The translations under genes and the position numbers were made by a program. A stretch of 64,000 nt of DNA from Natrarchaeobius chitinivorans (GTDB taxonomy: Archaea > Halobacteriota > Halobacteria > Halobacteriales > Natrialbaceae), in contig NZ_REGA01000007.1 of the NCBI RefSeq assembly GCF_003841505.1, positions 62,001 through 126,000 of the forward strand, written 5' to 3'. The notes beneath the pieces are model-generated. The model was not told where the DNA came from. It was given only the letters and a program-made list of their open reading frames with translations, and made no database searches. This document shows positions 18,215 through 27,795 of this stretch, in pieces (position 1 is the first letter of the stretch; every line of letters begins with the position of its first letter).

Positions 18215-20503
18215 ATGTCACGCCTCAGACGGGACGAACGAACGGTCCAGCGCCAGTCCGAGCGGGTTGTCGGGAGTGACGTCCCGAAGATCGATGCGGA
18301 AGACAAGGTGGCCGGTGACGCTCGATTCGGATCGGACCTCGAACCCGACGACGTTCTCTACGCTGCAGTTCTGTACTCGACCCGGACGCACGCCGAAATC
18401 GACGACGTCGATCTGTCCCCTGCGATGGCGATCGACGGCGTCGAGTGTGCGCTCGCGCGTCCCGATTTCATGGGGAAGTTCGACGACCGGGTTCGACATT
18501 ACGGGGACGTCATCGCCGCCATCGCGGCGACGGGCCCGGAGACGGCCGACCGGGCGGTCAACGCCATCGACTACGATCTCACGCCGCTCGACGCGGTTCA
18601 CGACGCCCGCGAGGCCGTCGATGGCGACGCCCCCACCGTCCATCCCAACAACCTCGACATCGCACAACACGCCCAGCACGACTTCACGATCGAAAACGAG
18701 AACTACACGAAAAACATCGACGACTACCACGAACTGACGGTCGGAGATCCGGATCGGGGATTCGAGGAGGCCGATCACGTCGTCACCGGCGAGTACACGA
18801 CACCGCGGGTCAGCCACTGCAACCTCGATACCCACTGCACGATAGCCGAGTGGGACGACGACACGCTCGTACTGACCGAAACGCTGGCGAGCCACGGCCG
18901 AAGCCAGCGAGAGATAGCCGGCTTCCTCGAGATCGATCCGGAGCGAGTAAAGATCAAAGAACCGCCGTCCGCGAGCTCGAGTTTCGGCGGCAGATCGCTT
19001 CGTAAGCTAACGGTCGAACCGGTTGCAGCGTCGCTCGCCCGCGAGGTCGATCGTCCGGTGAGGCTGCAACTCGACCGGGAGCGGGAGTTCGTCTCCACCG
19101 CAACTCGTCACCAAACACAGTTCACCCTCGAGACGGGAATTACGGCCGACGGGGAAATTACGGCGATGTCGGTCGACGTCGTGACGGACACGGGGGCGTA
19201 TCCCAACGGGGTCGGCCACGTCGTCCTGAAGAACAGTCGGGACCGTCCGCTGGACGTGTATCGCATTCCAAACTACGAGTACGAAGGCGTCGCAGCGTTT
19301 ACAAACAACGTCCCCGGCGGCGAGTACCGCGCGATCGGGTCGACCCAGCTGACGTTCGCGCTGGAATCGCACCTGGACGAAGTCGCCGCGCGGGCCGGAC
19401 TGGACCGCATAACCTTCCGACGCAAGAACCTCGTCGAGGAGGGATACGTGCGCCCGCACACGGAGGTTCCGATCGGTAGCTGTGGCGTCGACGACTGCCT
19501 CGAGCGCGGACTGCGCCGGTTCGAGGAACTCGAGAGAGACGAGACCGGCGATCCCCGGATTACCCGCGGCTGGGGGGTCGCCGTCGGAGCCCACCCGACG
19601 ACCTCCGGCGCGACGAGTGAGGACTCCTCGGAAGCGATTCTCACGTTGACGGCGGACGGCACCGTTACCGCCCACACCGGTGCGGTCGATCAGGGCCAGG
19701 GTATCGACACCGTGATCGCACAGATCGTCGGTCACGAGACCGGGATACCCACTTCGCGGGTCGACGTCGAACCGTTTTCGACGACCGACAGGTTCGCCGA
19801 CCACCTCGGCTCCATCGCCTCCCGCTCGACGTACATCATCGGCGCAGCCGTCCGGGACGCCGCGATCGCCCTCGAGCGGGAACTCCACGATCGGGCGGCG
19901 AGCGCGCTCGACGTCTCCGCGGACGCGATCGAGATCCAGGACGGCGTCGCAGCGTCCCCGAACGGTGAGGGAATCCCGGTCGAGCAACTCCTCTCACCGA
20001 CCGATGGAGACGAACTCGAGGTCTACGGCAGCGCTTCGTCGACCGAGACGCCGGTCTCCTACGGGGCCCACTTCGCCGCGGTCGAGGTCGACGTCGAAAC
20101 GGGAGACGTCGACGTCCTCACGTTCGTCGCCTCACAGGACGTCGGGCACGCGATCAACCCGAAGATGATCGAGGGGCAACTCGAGGGGGCGATTCAACAC
20201 GGGATCGAGTTCGCGCTCTACTCGGAGCTCCAGCTAGATCGCGGGATGCCGAAAAACGCGAACCTCGCGGATTATCCAGTGATCTCTCCGAAGGAGATGC
20301 CCGAGGACGTCGCCTGCGAGATCGTCGAGTCGAACGAACAGTCGGGACCGTACGGAGCGAAAGGGGTCGGTACTCCGTCGATGCCGCCGGTCGCCCCTGC
20401 GATCATGAACGCGCTGGCGGATGCGACGGGGAACCGATTTCGGGATCCGCCGATCGATTCCGAGACCGTCTATACCGAACTCTCCTCGGAGGATCGGCGA
20501 TGA
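18215..20503 (+). CDS. molybdopterin-binding subunit of a xanthine dehydrogenase/CoxL-family hydroxylase
   Basis: 762 residues from the ATG at 18215. The TATA-like GTTTATG about 28 bases upstream and GAGGAG 11 bases upstream support it over the in-frame GTG at 18203. The aldehyde-oxidase/XDH a/b hammerhead and Moco-binding domains are recognisable. It is not a CO dehydrogenase: the AYxCSFR loop is absent and reads EYRAIGSTQ. The Moco-proximal GAKGxGE motif near the C-terminus reads GAKGVGT, so the catalytic Glu is Thr720. The preceding loop SSSFGGRS replaces the usual GGxFGxK. Its stop overlaps the FAD subunit start. Substrate unknown; activity may be altered. Confidence 0.85.
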   Translation: MSRLRRDERTVQRQSERVVGSDVPKIDAEDKVAGDARFGSDLEPDDVLYAAVLYSTRTHAEIDDVDLSPAMAIDGVECALARPDFMGKFDDRVRHYGDVIAAIAATGPETADRAVNAIDYDLTPLDAVHDAREAVDGDAPTVHPNNLDIAQHAQHDFTIENENYTKNIDDYHELTVGDPDRGFEEADHVVTGEYTTPRVSHCNLDTHCTIAEWDDDTLVLTETLASHGRSQREIAGFLEIDPERVKIKEPPSASSSFGGRSLRKLTVEPVAASLAREVDRPVRLQLDREREFVSTATRHQTQFTLETGITADGEITAMSVDVVTDTGAYPNGVGHVVLKNSRDRPLDVYRIPNYEYEGVAAFTNNVPGGEYRAIGSTQLTFALESHLDEVAARAGLDRITFRRKNLVEEGYVRPHTEVPIGSCGVDDCLERGLRRFEELERDETGDPRITRGWGVAVGAHPTTSGATSEDSSEAILTLTADGTVTAHTGAVDQGQGIDTVIAQIVGHETGIPTSRVDVEPFSTTDRFADHLGSIASRSTYIIGAAVRDAAIALERELHDRAASALDVSADAIEIQDGVAASPNGEGIPVEQLLSPTDGDELEVYGSASSTETPVSYGAHFAAVEVDVETGDVDVLTFVASQDVGHAINPKMIEGQLEGAIQHGIEFALYSELQLDRGMPKNANLADYPVISPKEMPEDVACEIVESNEQSGPYGAKGVGTPSMPPVAPAIMNALADATGNRFRDPPIDSETVYTELSSEDRR

Positions 20504-21363
20504 CGGAGTACCTGAAACCGGTCGACCGCGAATCGGCGCGGCGGTACCTGGACGAACACCGCGACTCCGCGAAAATCGTCGCCGGCGGCCAGTCGTTGTC
20601 GCTGTTGCTCCGCCAGGGGCTGCTCGACCCCGACGTGATGATCGACATCAGCGACGTCGACGAGTTTTCCGGTATCGAAACGGGACCCGACCGCGTTTCC
20701 ATCGGCGCGGTGACGACGTACGAACAACTCGAGTCCCACCCAGTCAGCTCGACCGTCGAAACGCTCGGCGACAGCGTCGACGTCATCGCGGACAGGCAGG
20801 TTCGGACCGCAGGGACGATCGGCGGCGCAATCAGCCACGCCGATCCGTCGCTCGACATCGTCCCACCGCTGCTCTGTCTCGACGCGACCGTCCGGATCGG
20901 GAGTGTCGACGGGGAACGGACCGTCCCGCTCGAGGAGTTTCACGACGGCTACATGGCGGCCGATCTGGCCCAGAACGAACTGGTCGAGGGGATCACGTTC
21001 GACGGATCGGCGAGCGACTGGGAGAGCAACTACGCGAAACACTCGCGGGTCAGCGGGGGCTGGGCGACGGTCGGCATCGCCTCCCGAGTGCGAACGACCG
21101 ACGACCGAGACGCGTTTACCGACGTACGGATCGCGGCGGCAGCCGTCGGCGACACCGCGGTTCGACTGTCGAGCGTCGAAGACGCGTTGATCGGTGAGCC
21201 GACCGACCGAGAGACGGTCGCCGACGCGGCGTCGAACGCGACGGCCGACATCGATCCACTGGACGACCTCTCGGGAAGCGCGGAGTACAAGAAGCATCTG
21301 GCGAGGACGCTCGTCGAACGGAGCATCAACCGCACTGTCGATCGGACTGGAGGTGTACGATGA
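20500..21363 (+). CDS. FAD-binding (medium) subunit of the molybdenum hydroxylase
   Basis: 287 residues, CoxM/FAD_binding_5 family. Seen: the FAD pyrophosphate-binding AGGQSL at 28-33, the second FAD motif TAGTIGGAISHADPSLD near 103-119, and a CO-dehydrogenase flavoprotein C-terminal domain. It passes electrons from the two iron-sulfur clusters of the small subunit to the final acceptor. Translationally coupled on both sides by four-base ATGA overlaps. Confidence 0.92.
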   Translation: MTEYLKPVDRESARRYLDEHRDSAKIVAGGQSLSLLLRQGLLDPDVMIDISDVDEFSGIETGPDRVSIGAVTTYEQLESHPVSSTVETLGDSVDVIADRQVRTAGTIGGAISHADPSLDIVPPLLCLDATVRIGSVDGERTVPLEEFHDGYMAADLAQNELVEGITFDGSASDWESNYAKHSRVSGGWATVGIASRVRTTDDRDAFTDVRIAAAAVGDTAVRLSSVEDALIGEPTDRETVADAASNATADIDPLDDLSGSAEYKKHLARTLVERSINRTVDRTGGVR

Positions 21364-21830
21364 CGGAGATTAGTTTCGAACTCGACGGCGAACAGGTAAC
21401 GACGAACGTCGATCCGAAGACGCCGCTGCGCGAGGTTCTTCGGGACGAATTCGGGAAGAAAGGCGTCAAGTCGAGCTGTGATTCCGGACGCTGTGGCGTC
21501 TGTACGGTTCACCTGGACGGAGACGCTGTCAAGTCCTGTCTCGTCCTGGCCCCGAAGGCGGACGGACGCACGGTGACGACGATCGAGGGCCTCGCGGGCG
21601 AAACGGACGACCTGCACGACGTCCAGCAGGCGTTTCTGGACAAATTCGCGACACAGTGTGGGTACTGCATCCCCGGAATGATCATGACCGCGGTCGACTA
21701 CCTCGAGGACGGCGAGTACAGCGGAGAGCGCGCGGAGATCGAATCCGCACTGAAGGGGAACGTCTGTCGGTGTACCGGGTACGAGAAGATCGTCGACGCC
21801 GTCGAGGAGGTCGCAAACTCGAGGTCGTAG
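21360..21830 (+). CDS. [2Fe-2S] (small) subunit of the molybdenum hydroxylase
   Basis: 156 residues, CoxS family. All eight cluster cysteines are present: C40, C45, C48 and C60 in the plant-ferredoxin-type N-terminal domain, and C100, C103, C136 and C138 in the four-helix C-terminal domain (CGYCIPG and CRCTGY). The intact small subunit contrasts with the changed active site of the large subunit. Last gene of the operon; no CoxD/E/F-type maturation genes follow. Confidence 0.94.
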   Translation: MTEISFELDGEQVTTNVDPKTPLREVLRDEFGKKGVKSSCDSGRCGVCTVHLDGDAVKSCLVLAPKADGRTVTTIEGLAGETDDLHDVQQAFLDKFATQCGYCIPGMIMTAVDYLEDGEYSGERAEIESALKGNVCRCTGYEKIVDAVEEVANSRS

Positions 21831-23252
21831 TCGATTTTCGGACCGGACGCCGACCCCACGGTCCGGCGGGAAGGCTCGTCCCCACACGGCAGCGGGTCGG
21901 TTCGGCACGACTCAACGGGCCGATTTCGTACAGCGACTCGTTTCGATGACGGTGCCAGTCGGTAACGTCGCGCCGACACGTACCGCTCGATCCGTTACAG
22001 AAGTCGTTTCGCAGCGGGACTGATGCGGTCTGCTCTCCGTCAGTGCGGTATGAGTGCAACCCGTTCTCGATCCCATCGGGACGCCGGGACTCAACCTGTC
22101 AGGAGAGAGATACACCATCCGACCCTATCAATCAAATTTTGTATTAGATGTACAAACCATCTTCTGACATATTCAAACGGCGAATGTGATCGCCGACGGT
22201 CGGGTCCACGTCACCAGCCATTTCCCCCAGGTGACCGTCACGAAGTCTCGACGGATCGGATGCCGTCTTCGACCAGCGATTAATGCCGGTATGGAACGTC
22301 GATCGCTTCCAACGGAAGAGACGTCGCTTCAGCAGGGGTTCGGCTCCGGTCGCACCGACCGGTGACGATCTCGGTATCCCGGTTGCGTGTATTGCTGGTA
22401 AGCGAGTCGTGCAACGGAATGCTGTTCGACGATTGGGTAATAAAATGGAGTAGTATTGAAACCCGAGAGTACTTCACTCGAAGCCGCCCCTCGTCCGGAG
22501 AAGACGCCGTATACCGTTGTAACCGCGGAACCTCCACAGCCAGCGACCGCCCGTGGTCCAGCGGGGACGGAAGCGAACTGTATTTACAGGCGTACTCGTG
22601 TAATAGGTGTGCCGATCTGAATCCGGTCGTCGTCGATCGAGCCCCGCGACCCGCTAGATCCGGTGTTTACAGGGAAGAGACCGGCCGGGATATCAAACGG
22701 CAGGGCGATGGCTGCTGTATTTTGTACAACTCTGTACTAGGAGCAGCGCATTATAAAGGTTGTGATTCGTTGTCGCGGCGACCCGTTCGCTTCGGGTGCT
22801 CGAGCGTGACCGGCAGGTGCATCGGTCGGCGGTGACGACAGAAAGGCGGTCCGTCCCCCGCCGGAGACTGTCACAATCGCTCGACCGTTTACAATCTGGG
22901 AAAGAGGAGAGTGTAGTTCGATGGGTCCCCACCGCAAATTCTCGGTTGCCTTCGGGTCGATCATTCCAAAAACGGTACGTTGACTCCGGTGTGATCTCAC
23001 CTCTTGCCGATTATTCCGTTCCTAAACCACAAACTGTACGCGTCTTTCGATTCAGCCCCGAAGGAGTGGTGGGGCGGCCGTCCACACGAAGGCCAGCCGG
23101 ATACGGATCCAATCCGTCTTAAGCTCCCGGTTTCGGGGATTACCCGGTGATACAATCGAGTGTCTCTAGCAGTTGTATATCGAGGCTCGAAAGAACTGCG
23201 CCCTCCAGTAGATTTATTACCTATGAACTCACTGGATCAGGTAGATGGGAAC
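21831..23252. other. gene-poor spacer, 1.4 kb
   Basis: No supportable gene. Reading frames are short and basic. Possible pieces of interest: a 33-bp sequence at 22023-22055 whose ends (TGATGCGGTCTGCT and GCGGTATGA) resemble a collapsed copy of the TGATACGG hairpin element, the GTATTTACAG...GTGTAATA motif at 22581-22606, an ATTATAAAG box near 22751, and a TTTATTA box at 23213 that may serve the regulator gene. Confidence 0.5.
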
Positions 23253-23960
23253 ATGAGTCACACAGACACGAGGCCGAGAGCTGTCATTCATCAGAAAATA
23301 CTGGACCAGGCGGCTTCCCAACCGAACGCGTCGGTCGAGGACCTCGTTGCGAACGTCAGTGGGGCGACTCCGGAACTCGTCCAGCGCGTCCTGAGCGAGT
23401 ACGGGGACGCCAGCTACGTCGAATCCGCCGCCGAATCGGATGAGTCCGACTCTCGATCACCGTCCGAAGCGGAAATGCCGATCGATCCGGACTCGTTGAG
23501 CGAGATACAGTTTGAAACGCTTCGAAAGATCAACGAGTACCCGAGCGCGACACAGCGGGAACTCGCCGACTTGCTCGAGATAACCGCCGCGACCGTCAGC
23601 AAACGCGTCAACACGATCGAAGGGTTCGAGTGGGACGACCGACAGCGGATCGCGGCTGCGGTCGTCGCGAATCGAGAAACGAAACCGGACGGGGGAACGC
23701 CGATCGATTCTCGACCGCAGGAGTCCTCCGGCTCGTCGGACGAAACCGTGACAGAACCCCAGCCGGTAGAGGGAGAGTCGATCGCCTCGCTGTTCGATCG
23801 TCTCGACCGACTCGAGAACAAACTCGATAGCTGGTCGGATCAGTCGGGCGTCGAAATCGACGACCCCGCGCTACTGCACAAGGTGATACACGCGTGTATG
23901 GAGTCGGACTCGATCACCGAAGACGAGGAACTGTACCTGTTGCAGATCCTTCTCGCCTGA
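23253..23960 (+). CDS. winged-helix transcriptional regulator, haloarchaeal
   Basis: 235 residues from the ATG at 23253; an in-frame ATG at 23223 and a longer frame to 23160 exist but lie too near the TTTATTA box. A first small helical part (about 10-45) is followed by an acidic linker. A clear winged-helix segment (SATQRELADLLEITAATVSKRVNTIE, roughly residues 92-116) follows, and then a heptad-like stretch RLDRLENKLD that may dimerise. The last ~35 residues are helical. Binding target unknown; neighbours are the hydroxylase operon upstream and the convergent E2-OsmC gene. Confidence 0.7.
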   Translation: MSHTDTRPRAVIHQKILDQAASQPNASVEDLVANVSGATPELVQRVLSEYGDASYVESAAESDESDSRSPSEAEMPIDPDSLSEIQFETLRKINEYPSATQRELADLLEITAATVSKRVNTIEGFEWDDRQRIAAAVVANRETKPDGGTPIDSRPQESSGSSDETVTEPQPVEGESIASLFDRLDRLENKLDSWSDQSGVEIDDPALLHKVIHACMESDSITEDEELYLLQILLA

Positions 23961-24024
23961 ACCGGATCGCTCGGCCAGTCGTTCTCGAGGAGAAGTTTTA
24001 CGGCGCGAATCCGAACCCGAACCG

Positions 24025-25698
24025 TTAGAGACGCCGCCACTGGAGGTCGACCGAAACGTCGTCGCTAACGAGTTGGGAGACGTGACAGCCGCGCTTGCCG
24101 TACTCGATCAGATCGTCGACGGTGTCGTCGTCGGCATCGATATCGATCTCGACGAACGCGTCGATCGATTCGACGCCCCCGTGTTCGGGTTCTGCGCTGA
24201 CGTCGACCGAAATGTCCGCGAGATCGAAATCCTTCTTGCGGACGGCCTGAAACTGGATCGATTCGGTCAGACACGCGGCGAGCGAGCCCAGGAAGAGATC
24301 CACGGGAGTCGGACCGGTTTCCGAGCCGCCGATGTCTTCGGGCTCGTCGTACCCGACGCTGAACGAACCGGCCGAAATCGTTCCGGCCATCCCGTCGTCG
24401 AGTCGAGCGGTGACGGATCGGCCGGGCATCTCCGTGTCGGTCGGTGCGGCCTCGAGGCGTTCGACGTCGTCGGGAAGCAACGGCCACGGGTCTTCGACGT
24501 GTTCGACGAGCGTTCCCAGGAACCGGGCGGCGTCGGCTCCGTCGACCACCCGGTGATCGAACGAGAGATCGAACGGAAGCTGGCGACGGAACGCGACGTC
24601 GTCCCCGTCAGGGACGGCCACGTCCTGAACCGCGTTGACCGCGAGGATGGCGACCTGTGGCGGGTTGATGATCGGATCGAACGATTCGATCCCCAGCACG
24701 CCGAGGTTGGTGACGGTGAACGTCCCGTTCGACAGGTCGTCCATCGAGTACTCGCCCTCGAGTGCTTTGCGCGTCGTCTCCCGTCGGGCGGTCGATAGCT
24801 CGGCGAGGGACTTCTCGCCGATATCCGGGACGACGGGCGAGATCAGGCCGGAGTCGATATCGACGGCGACGCCGACGTTCTGTTCGTCGTAGAGGCGGTG
24901 GACGTCGTCCTCGAATCGGGCGTTGAACTCGGGGTGTTCCTCGAGCGTCGCAGACAGTGCGGCGAGGAGCACGTCGGAGATGGAGACGTCGACCTCGAGG
25001 GCCTCGTCGGCCGCGTCTGCTGCTGCGAACAGCGACTCGGCGTCGGCCTTCCGATGTTCGGTCACGTGGACCGCCTCCCGGTAGCTCTGACTGAGTCGGT
25101 CCGCGATCGTTCGACGCATCGAGCCGAGCGGCTTCTCGTCGGCGACCGTCAGGGGAGCGGCCCCGTCGCTACTCTCGCCGGCCGGCGACCCGGCCGCGGC
25201 CGTCGCAGCCGATTTCACGTCCGCCGCCTCGACCGCGCCGCCGGGTCCGGACCCGTCGACGTCCGAGAGGTCGACGCCCAGTTCGTTGGCACGTTTTCGC
25301 GCACGCGGCGACGCCCGAACGACCGACGCCGACGCGGCGTCGGCCGCGTGTGAGGCCGTCTCCACCTGTCCGCCGGACGGCTCCGACGCGGGCTCGGATT
25401 CGTCATCGGTGTCGACGGCCGGCGAATCGATTTCCGCCTCGAGATCGGATATCTCCTCGTCCGGGCCGGCGACGATTCCGATCGGGTCGCCCGGCTCGAC
25501 GGTTTCGCCCTCCTCGAGATACGCTCGACGGAGAACGCCGGCCTCCCGCGCCTCGACGTCAGCGACTGTTTTCTCCGATTCGATCTCCGCGACGACGTCG
25601 CCTTCCGAAACCGAGTCGGTTTCGTCGACCGTCCACTCCAGCAACGTTCCTTGCTCCATCTCCATCCCGAGTTGTGGCATCCGAACAATGTAGCCCAT
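24025..25698 (-). CDS. 2-oxo-acid dehydrogenase E2 (lipoyl acyltransferase) fused to an OsmC-type peroxidase domain
   Basis: 557 residues in one frame. Domains in order: lipoyl domain 1-78 with lipoylation site K43 in ESEKT; acidic Ala/Ser linker; peripheral subunit (E3)-binding domain about 126-162; catalytic acyltransferase domain about 190-410 with H382 and D386 in DHRVVDG. After a short linker comes an OsmC/Ohr domain, 424-557, with both redox cysteines: C476 in SLAAC and C538 in KRGCH, 62 residues apart as in the family. Known Ohr/OsmC peroxidases can take electrons from dihydrolipoyl groups, so the fusion joins donor and enzyme in one chain. The matching E1 genes are at 31061-33072. Confidence 0.93.
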   Translation of the reverse strand: MGYIVRMPQLGMEMEQGTLLEWTVDETDSVSEGDVVAEIESEKTVADVEAREAGVLRRAYLEEGETVEPGDPIGIVAGPDEEISDLEAEIDSPAVDTDDESEPASEPSGGQVETASHAADAASASVVRASPRARKRANELGVDLSDVDGSGPGGAVEAADVKSAATAAAGSPAGESSDGAAPLTVADEKPLGSMRRTIADRLSQSYREAVHVTEHRKADAESLFAAADAADEALEVDVSISDVLLAALSATLEEHPEFNARFEDDVHRLYDEQNVGVAVDIDSGLISPVVPDIGEKSLAELSTARRETTRKALEGEYSMDDLSNGTFTVTNLGVLGIESFDPIINPPQVAILAVNAVQDVAVPDGDDVAFRRQLPFDLSFDHRVVDGADAARFLGTLVEHVEDPWPLLPDDVERLEAAPTDTEMPGRSVTARLDDGMAGTISAGSFSVGYDEPEDIGGSETGPTPVDLFLGSLAACLTESIQFQAVRKKDFDLADISVDVSAEPEHGGVESIDAFVEIDIDADDDTVDDLIEYGKRGCHVSQLVSDDVSVDLQWRRL

Positions 25699-25720
25699 AG
25701 CACCAGTTGGAACTCGGTGT

Positions 25721-25730
25721 ACTATAAAAC
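25721..25730 (-). promoter_or_regulatory. TATA box of the E2-OsmC gene
   Basis: Coding-strand GTTTTATAGT centred 27 bases before the ATG at 25698, so the mRNA is probably leaderless and independent of the gene at 25830. Confidence 0.55.
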
Positions 25731-25829
25731 TCGTTGTAACGAGGCGCCACGAACCGTCCCTCTACACCGCTAGCGCCACTCGCCTAGCAGGAGCGAACGC
25801 GTAGGTGGGTTACTCCCCGCCCCGGCGGA

Positions 25830-26702
25830 TCACTGACCCGCGTCTGAGAGGACTGACGCCGTCGTTTCGTAGCCCCGGTCGTACAGCTCCGCCATCGGAA
25901 GCGTTCGGAGTTCCGCGTTGAGAACTTCGACCCCCCACGGCCCGTCGTACCCGGCGTCGCTGACGGCTTCGACGAACCCGACGACGTCGAACTCCCCTTC
26001 GCCGGGCAGCAATCGGTGGTTCGTCGTCTCTTCCGTCCGGCCCATGTCGGGGTCGACGTAGCCGTCGTTGAGTTCGACCCACAGCAGATCCTCCCGTGGG
26101 ATATCCCGCAGGTCGTCGAAGTTCGCCCCGCCTTTGGCCACGTGCCAGGTGTCGAGGACGATACCCCCGTTGTCTGCGTCGGCGCTGTGGACGAGGTCGA
26201 TCGCCTCCTGTAACGTCTCGAAGTTCCCGTCAGCAGCCATGTACTCGAGGCCGATCCGGGTGTCGTACGCCTCGGCGTCCGCACAGAGGTCGACGAACGC
26301 CTCCTCGACCTGATCGAGCGGACGGGAGGTTCGCGGGATGTTTCCGACCTTGACGTGTCTGGCGTCGAGGGCCTCGGCAGCCTCGAGGAGCATCGATCTG
26401 ATCCGGTCGGATTCCTCGCGGCGGTCGTCGTCGGACTCGAGGAACCAGTCGTCGATGAACTCGAGTTCGACGTGTTCGATTCCGTTCTCCGTCAGAATGT
26501 CACGCATCTCAGCGAGCGAGTACTGCTCACGGACTCGCTCGAGGTCCGGGTGCAGAATACCGATTCCGGAGAACCCGGCGTCGGCAGCCGTTTCGACGCG
26601 CTCGCGGAAGTCCCACGGGCTCCACAGCTGGTCGGTGTTCGGGTCGGCGTCGCCGGCGAGCGTCCAGTAGGATCCGAGGACCGCAGGGTCGTTACTCGAC
26701 AT
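25830..26702 (-). CDS. sugar phosphate isomerase/epimerase (xylose isomerase-like TIM barrel)
   Basis: 290 residues of the AP-endonuclease-2/xylose-isomerase-like barrel. Metal-ligand candidates are E153 (LEYMA), D184 and H187 (LDTWH), and E259 (VEVL). Members include inosose, hydroxypyruvate and ketose isomerases or dehydratases. No signal peptide. It shares direction with the E2-OsmC gene but is separated from it by a promoter, so co-regulation is uncertain. Substrate unknown. Confidence 0.8.
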   Translation of the reverse strand: MSSNDPAVLGSYWTLAGDADPNTDQLWSPWDFRERVETAADAGFSGIGILHPDLERVREQYSLAEMRDILTENGIEHVELEFIDDWFLESDDDRREESDRIRSMLLEAAEALDARHVKVGNIPRTSRPLDQVEEAFVDLCADAEAYDTRIGLEYMAADGNFETLQEAIDLVHSADADNGGIVLDTWHVAKGGANFDDLRDIPREDLLWVELNDGYVDPDMGRTEETTNHRLLPGEGEFDVVGFVEAVSDAGYDGPWGVEVLNAELRTLPMAELYDRGYETTASVLSDAGQ

Positions 26703-26913
26703 GCTCGATCGACCGGTTTGGATTTCGAACGTTCATAGGTTGGTATTCGGTAGATATCGACCCACCGTAAAAAAGATAGCTCCGGCTAGCACCGGGAAAC
26801 GGATGGGTGAAACGGACGGGTGTTCATCCCTAGCAGGACGAGTCTACCCGGGACGTCGGCTCCACCGTTCGAAAAACGCGGTCTCTCGGACGTGACGGGT
26901 CTCGAAACGGAAC

Positions 26914-26922
26914 GTATATAAG
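26914..26922 (+). promoter_or_regulatory. TATA box of the SDR at 26944
   Basis: GTATATAAG centred 26 bases before the ATG at 26944, a strong leaderless promoter. Confidence 0.6.
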
Positions 26923-26943
26923 CTGTTGCCGGGATTCACCTCT

Positions 26944-27750
26944 ATGGCTAATTTACTCGAAGGCCAGACTGTAGTCGTAACTGGTGGTGCGCGCGGAAAC
27001 GGCCGCGGCATCGCCCTCAAGGCAGCCGAAAACGGTGCGAACGTCGTTATCGCCGACATTAGAGAGGAGCCGCCGGAAGGGGAACCGACCCACGTGAAGA
27101 TTTCCGACGAGATGGACGTCGAGGCCGCGTACGTCGAGTGTGACGTCACCGACCTCGACGACATCGAAGAGACCCTCGACGTCGCCGACGAACTGGGCGG
27201 CGTCGACGCGCTGGTCAACAACGCCGGCATCTTCGAAACGGCGGACGACTTCTTCGACGCCACACCCGAGGACTTCCACGATGTCATGAACGTCAACGCG
27301 ATGGGGCCGTTCTTTTTCTCCCAGCGCGCCGCATTGCGGATGCTGGAGCAGGGCGAGGGTGGCTCGATCGTCAACGTCGCGAGCCTGAACGCACGGCAGG
27401 GCAACGGGAAGGCCGTCGTCTACTCGATGGCGAAAGCAGCGACGAAGCTGATGACCTACGCGCTGGCCCAGCGTCTCGGTCGGACGGGAATCAGAGTCAA
27501 CGCGATCCACCCGGGCACGATCGAAACGCCGATGACGGCCGGCGTTCCGGACGAGATGATGGAGCGGTTCCTCGAGCACGTCCCACAGGGCCGACTCGGA
27601 CAGCCTGACGACATCGCGGGCCCAGCGGTCTTCCTCGCCAGCGATTACGCATCCTTCGTCAACGGCGAGTCGATTACCGTCGACGGCGGCTACGCGAGCG
27701 GCGGCGGCATCACCGTCCCGTTCGACTTCTATCCGGACCCGCTCGAGTAA
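26944..27750 (+). CDS. SDR-family oxidoreductase (paralogue of 33289-34062)
   Basis: 268 residues; the ATG at 26944 is fixed by the TATA box. Cofactor motif TGGARGNG at 13-20, D68 region, NNAG at 92-95, and catalytic Ser147, Tyr160 and Lys164 are visible. An Asp at the end of strand 2 (IADIR) suggests NAD preference. The sequence closely resembles the SDR at 33289, including the IADxREEP segment and the NAIHPGTIET motif, so the pair arose by duplication. Acetoin/butanediol-type or sugar dehydrogenase activity is possible given the E1-E2 genes near by; not proven. Confidence 0.88.
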   Translation: MANLLEGQTVVVTGGARGNGRGIALKAAENGANVVIADIREEPPEGEPTHVKISDEMDVEAAYVECDVTDLDDIEETLDVADELGGVDALVNNAGIFETADDFFDATPEDFHDVMNVNAMGPFFFSQRAALRMLEQGEGGSIVNVASLNARQGNGKAVVYSMAKAATKLMTYALAQRLGRTGIRVNAIHPGTIETPMTAGVPDEMMERFLEHVPQGRLGQPDDIAGPAVFLASDYASFVNGESITVDGGYASGGGITVPFDFYPDPLE

Positions 27751-27795
27751 CGCTTCCTTCGAGCGGTTCGTTTGCGGACTCGTTTCGAGCGTTTC

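Noticed and set aside
22796-23122. 108-codon frame downstream of an ATTATAAAG box
   Set aside because: Arg/Ser-rich product, no domain, no ATG near the expected start; composition is unlike haloarchaeal proteins.
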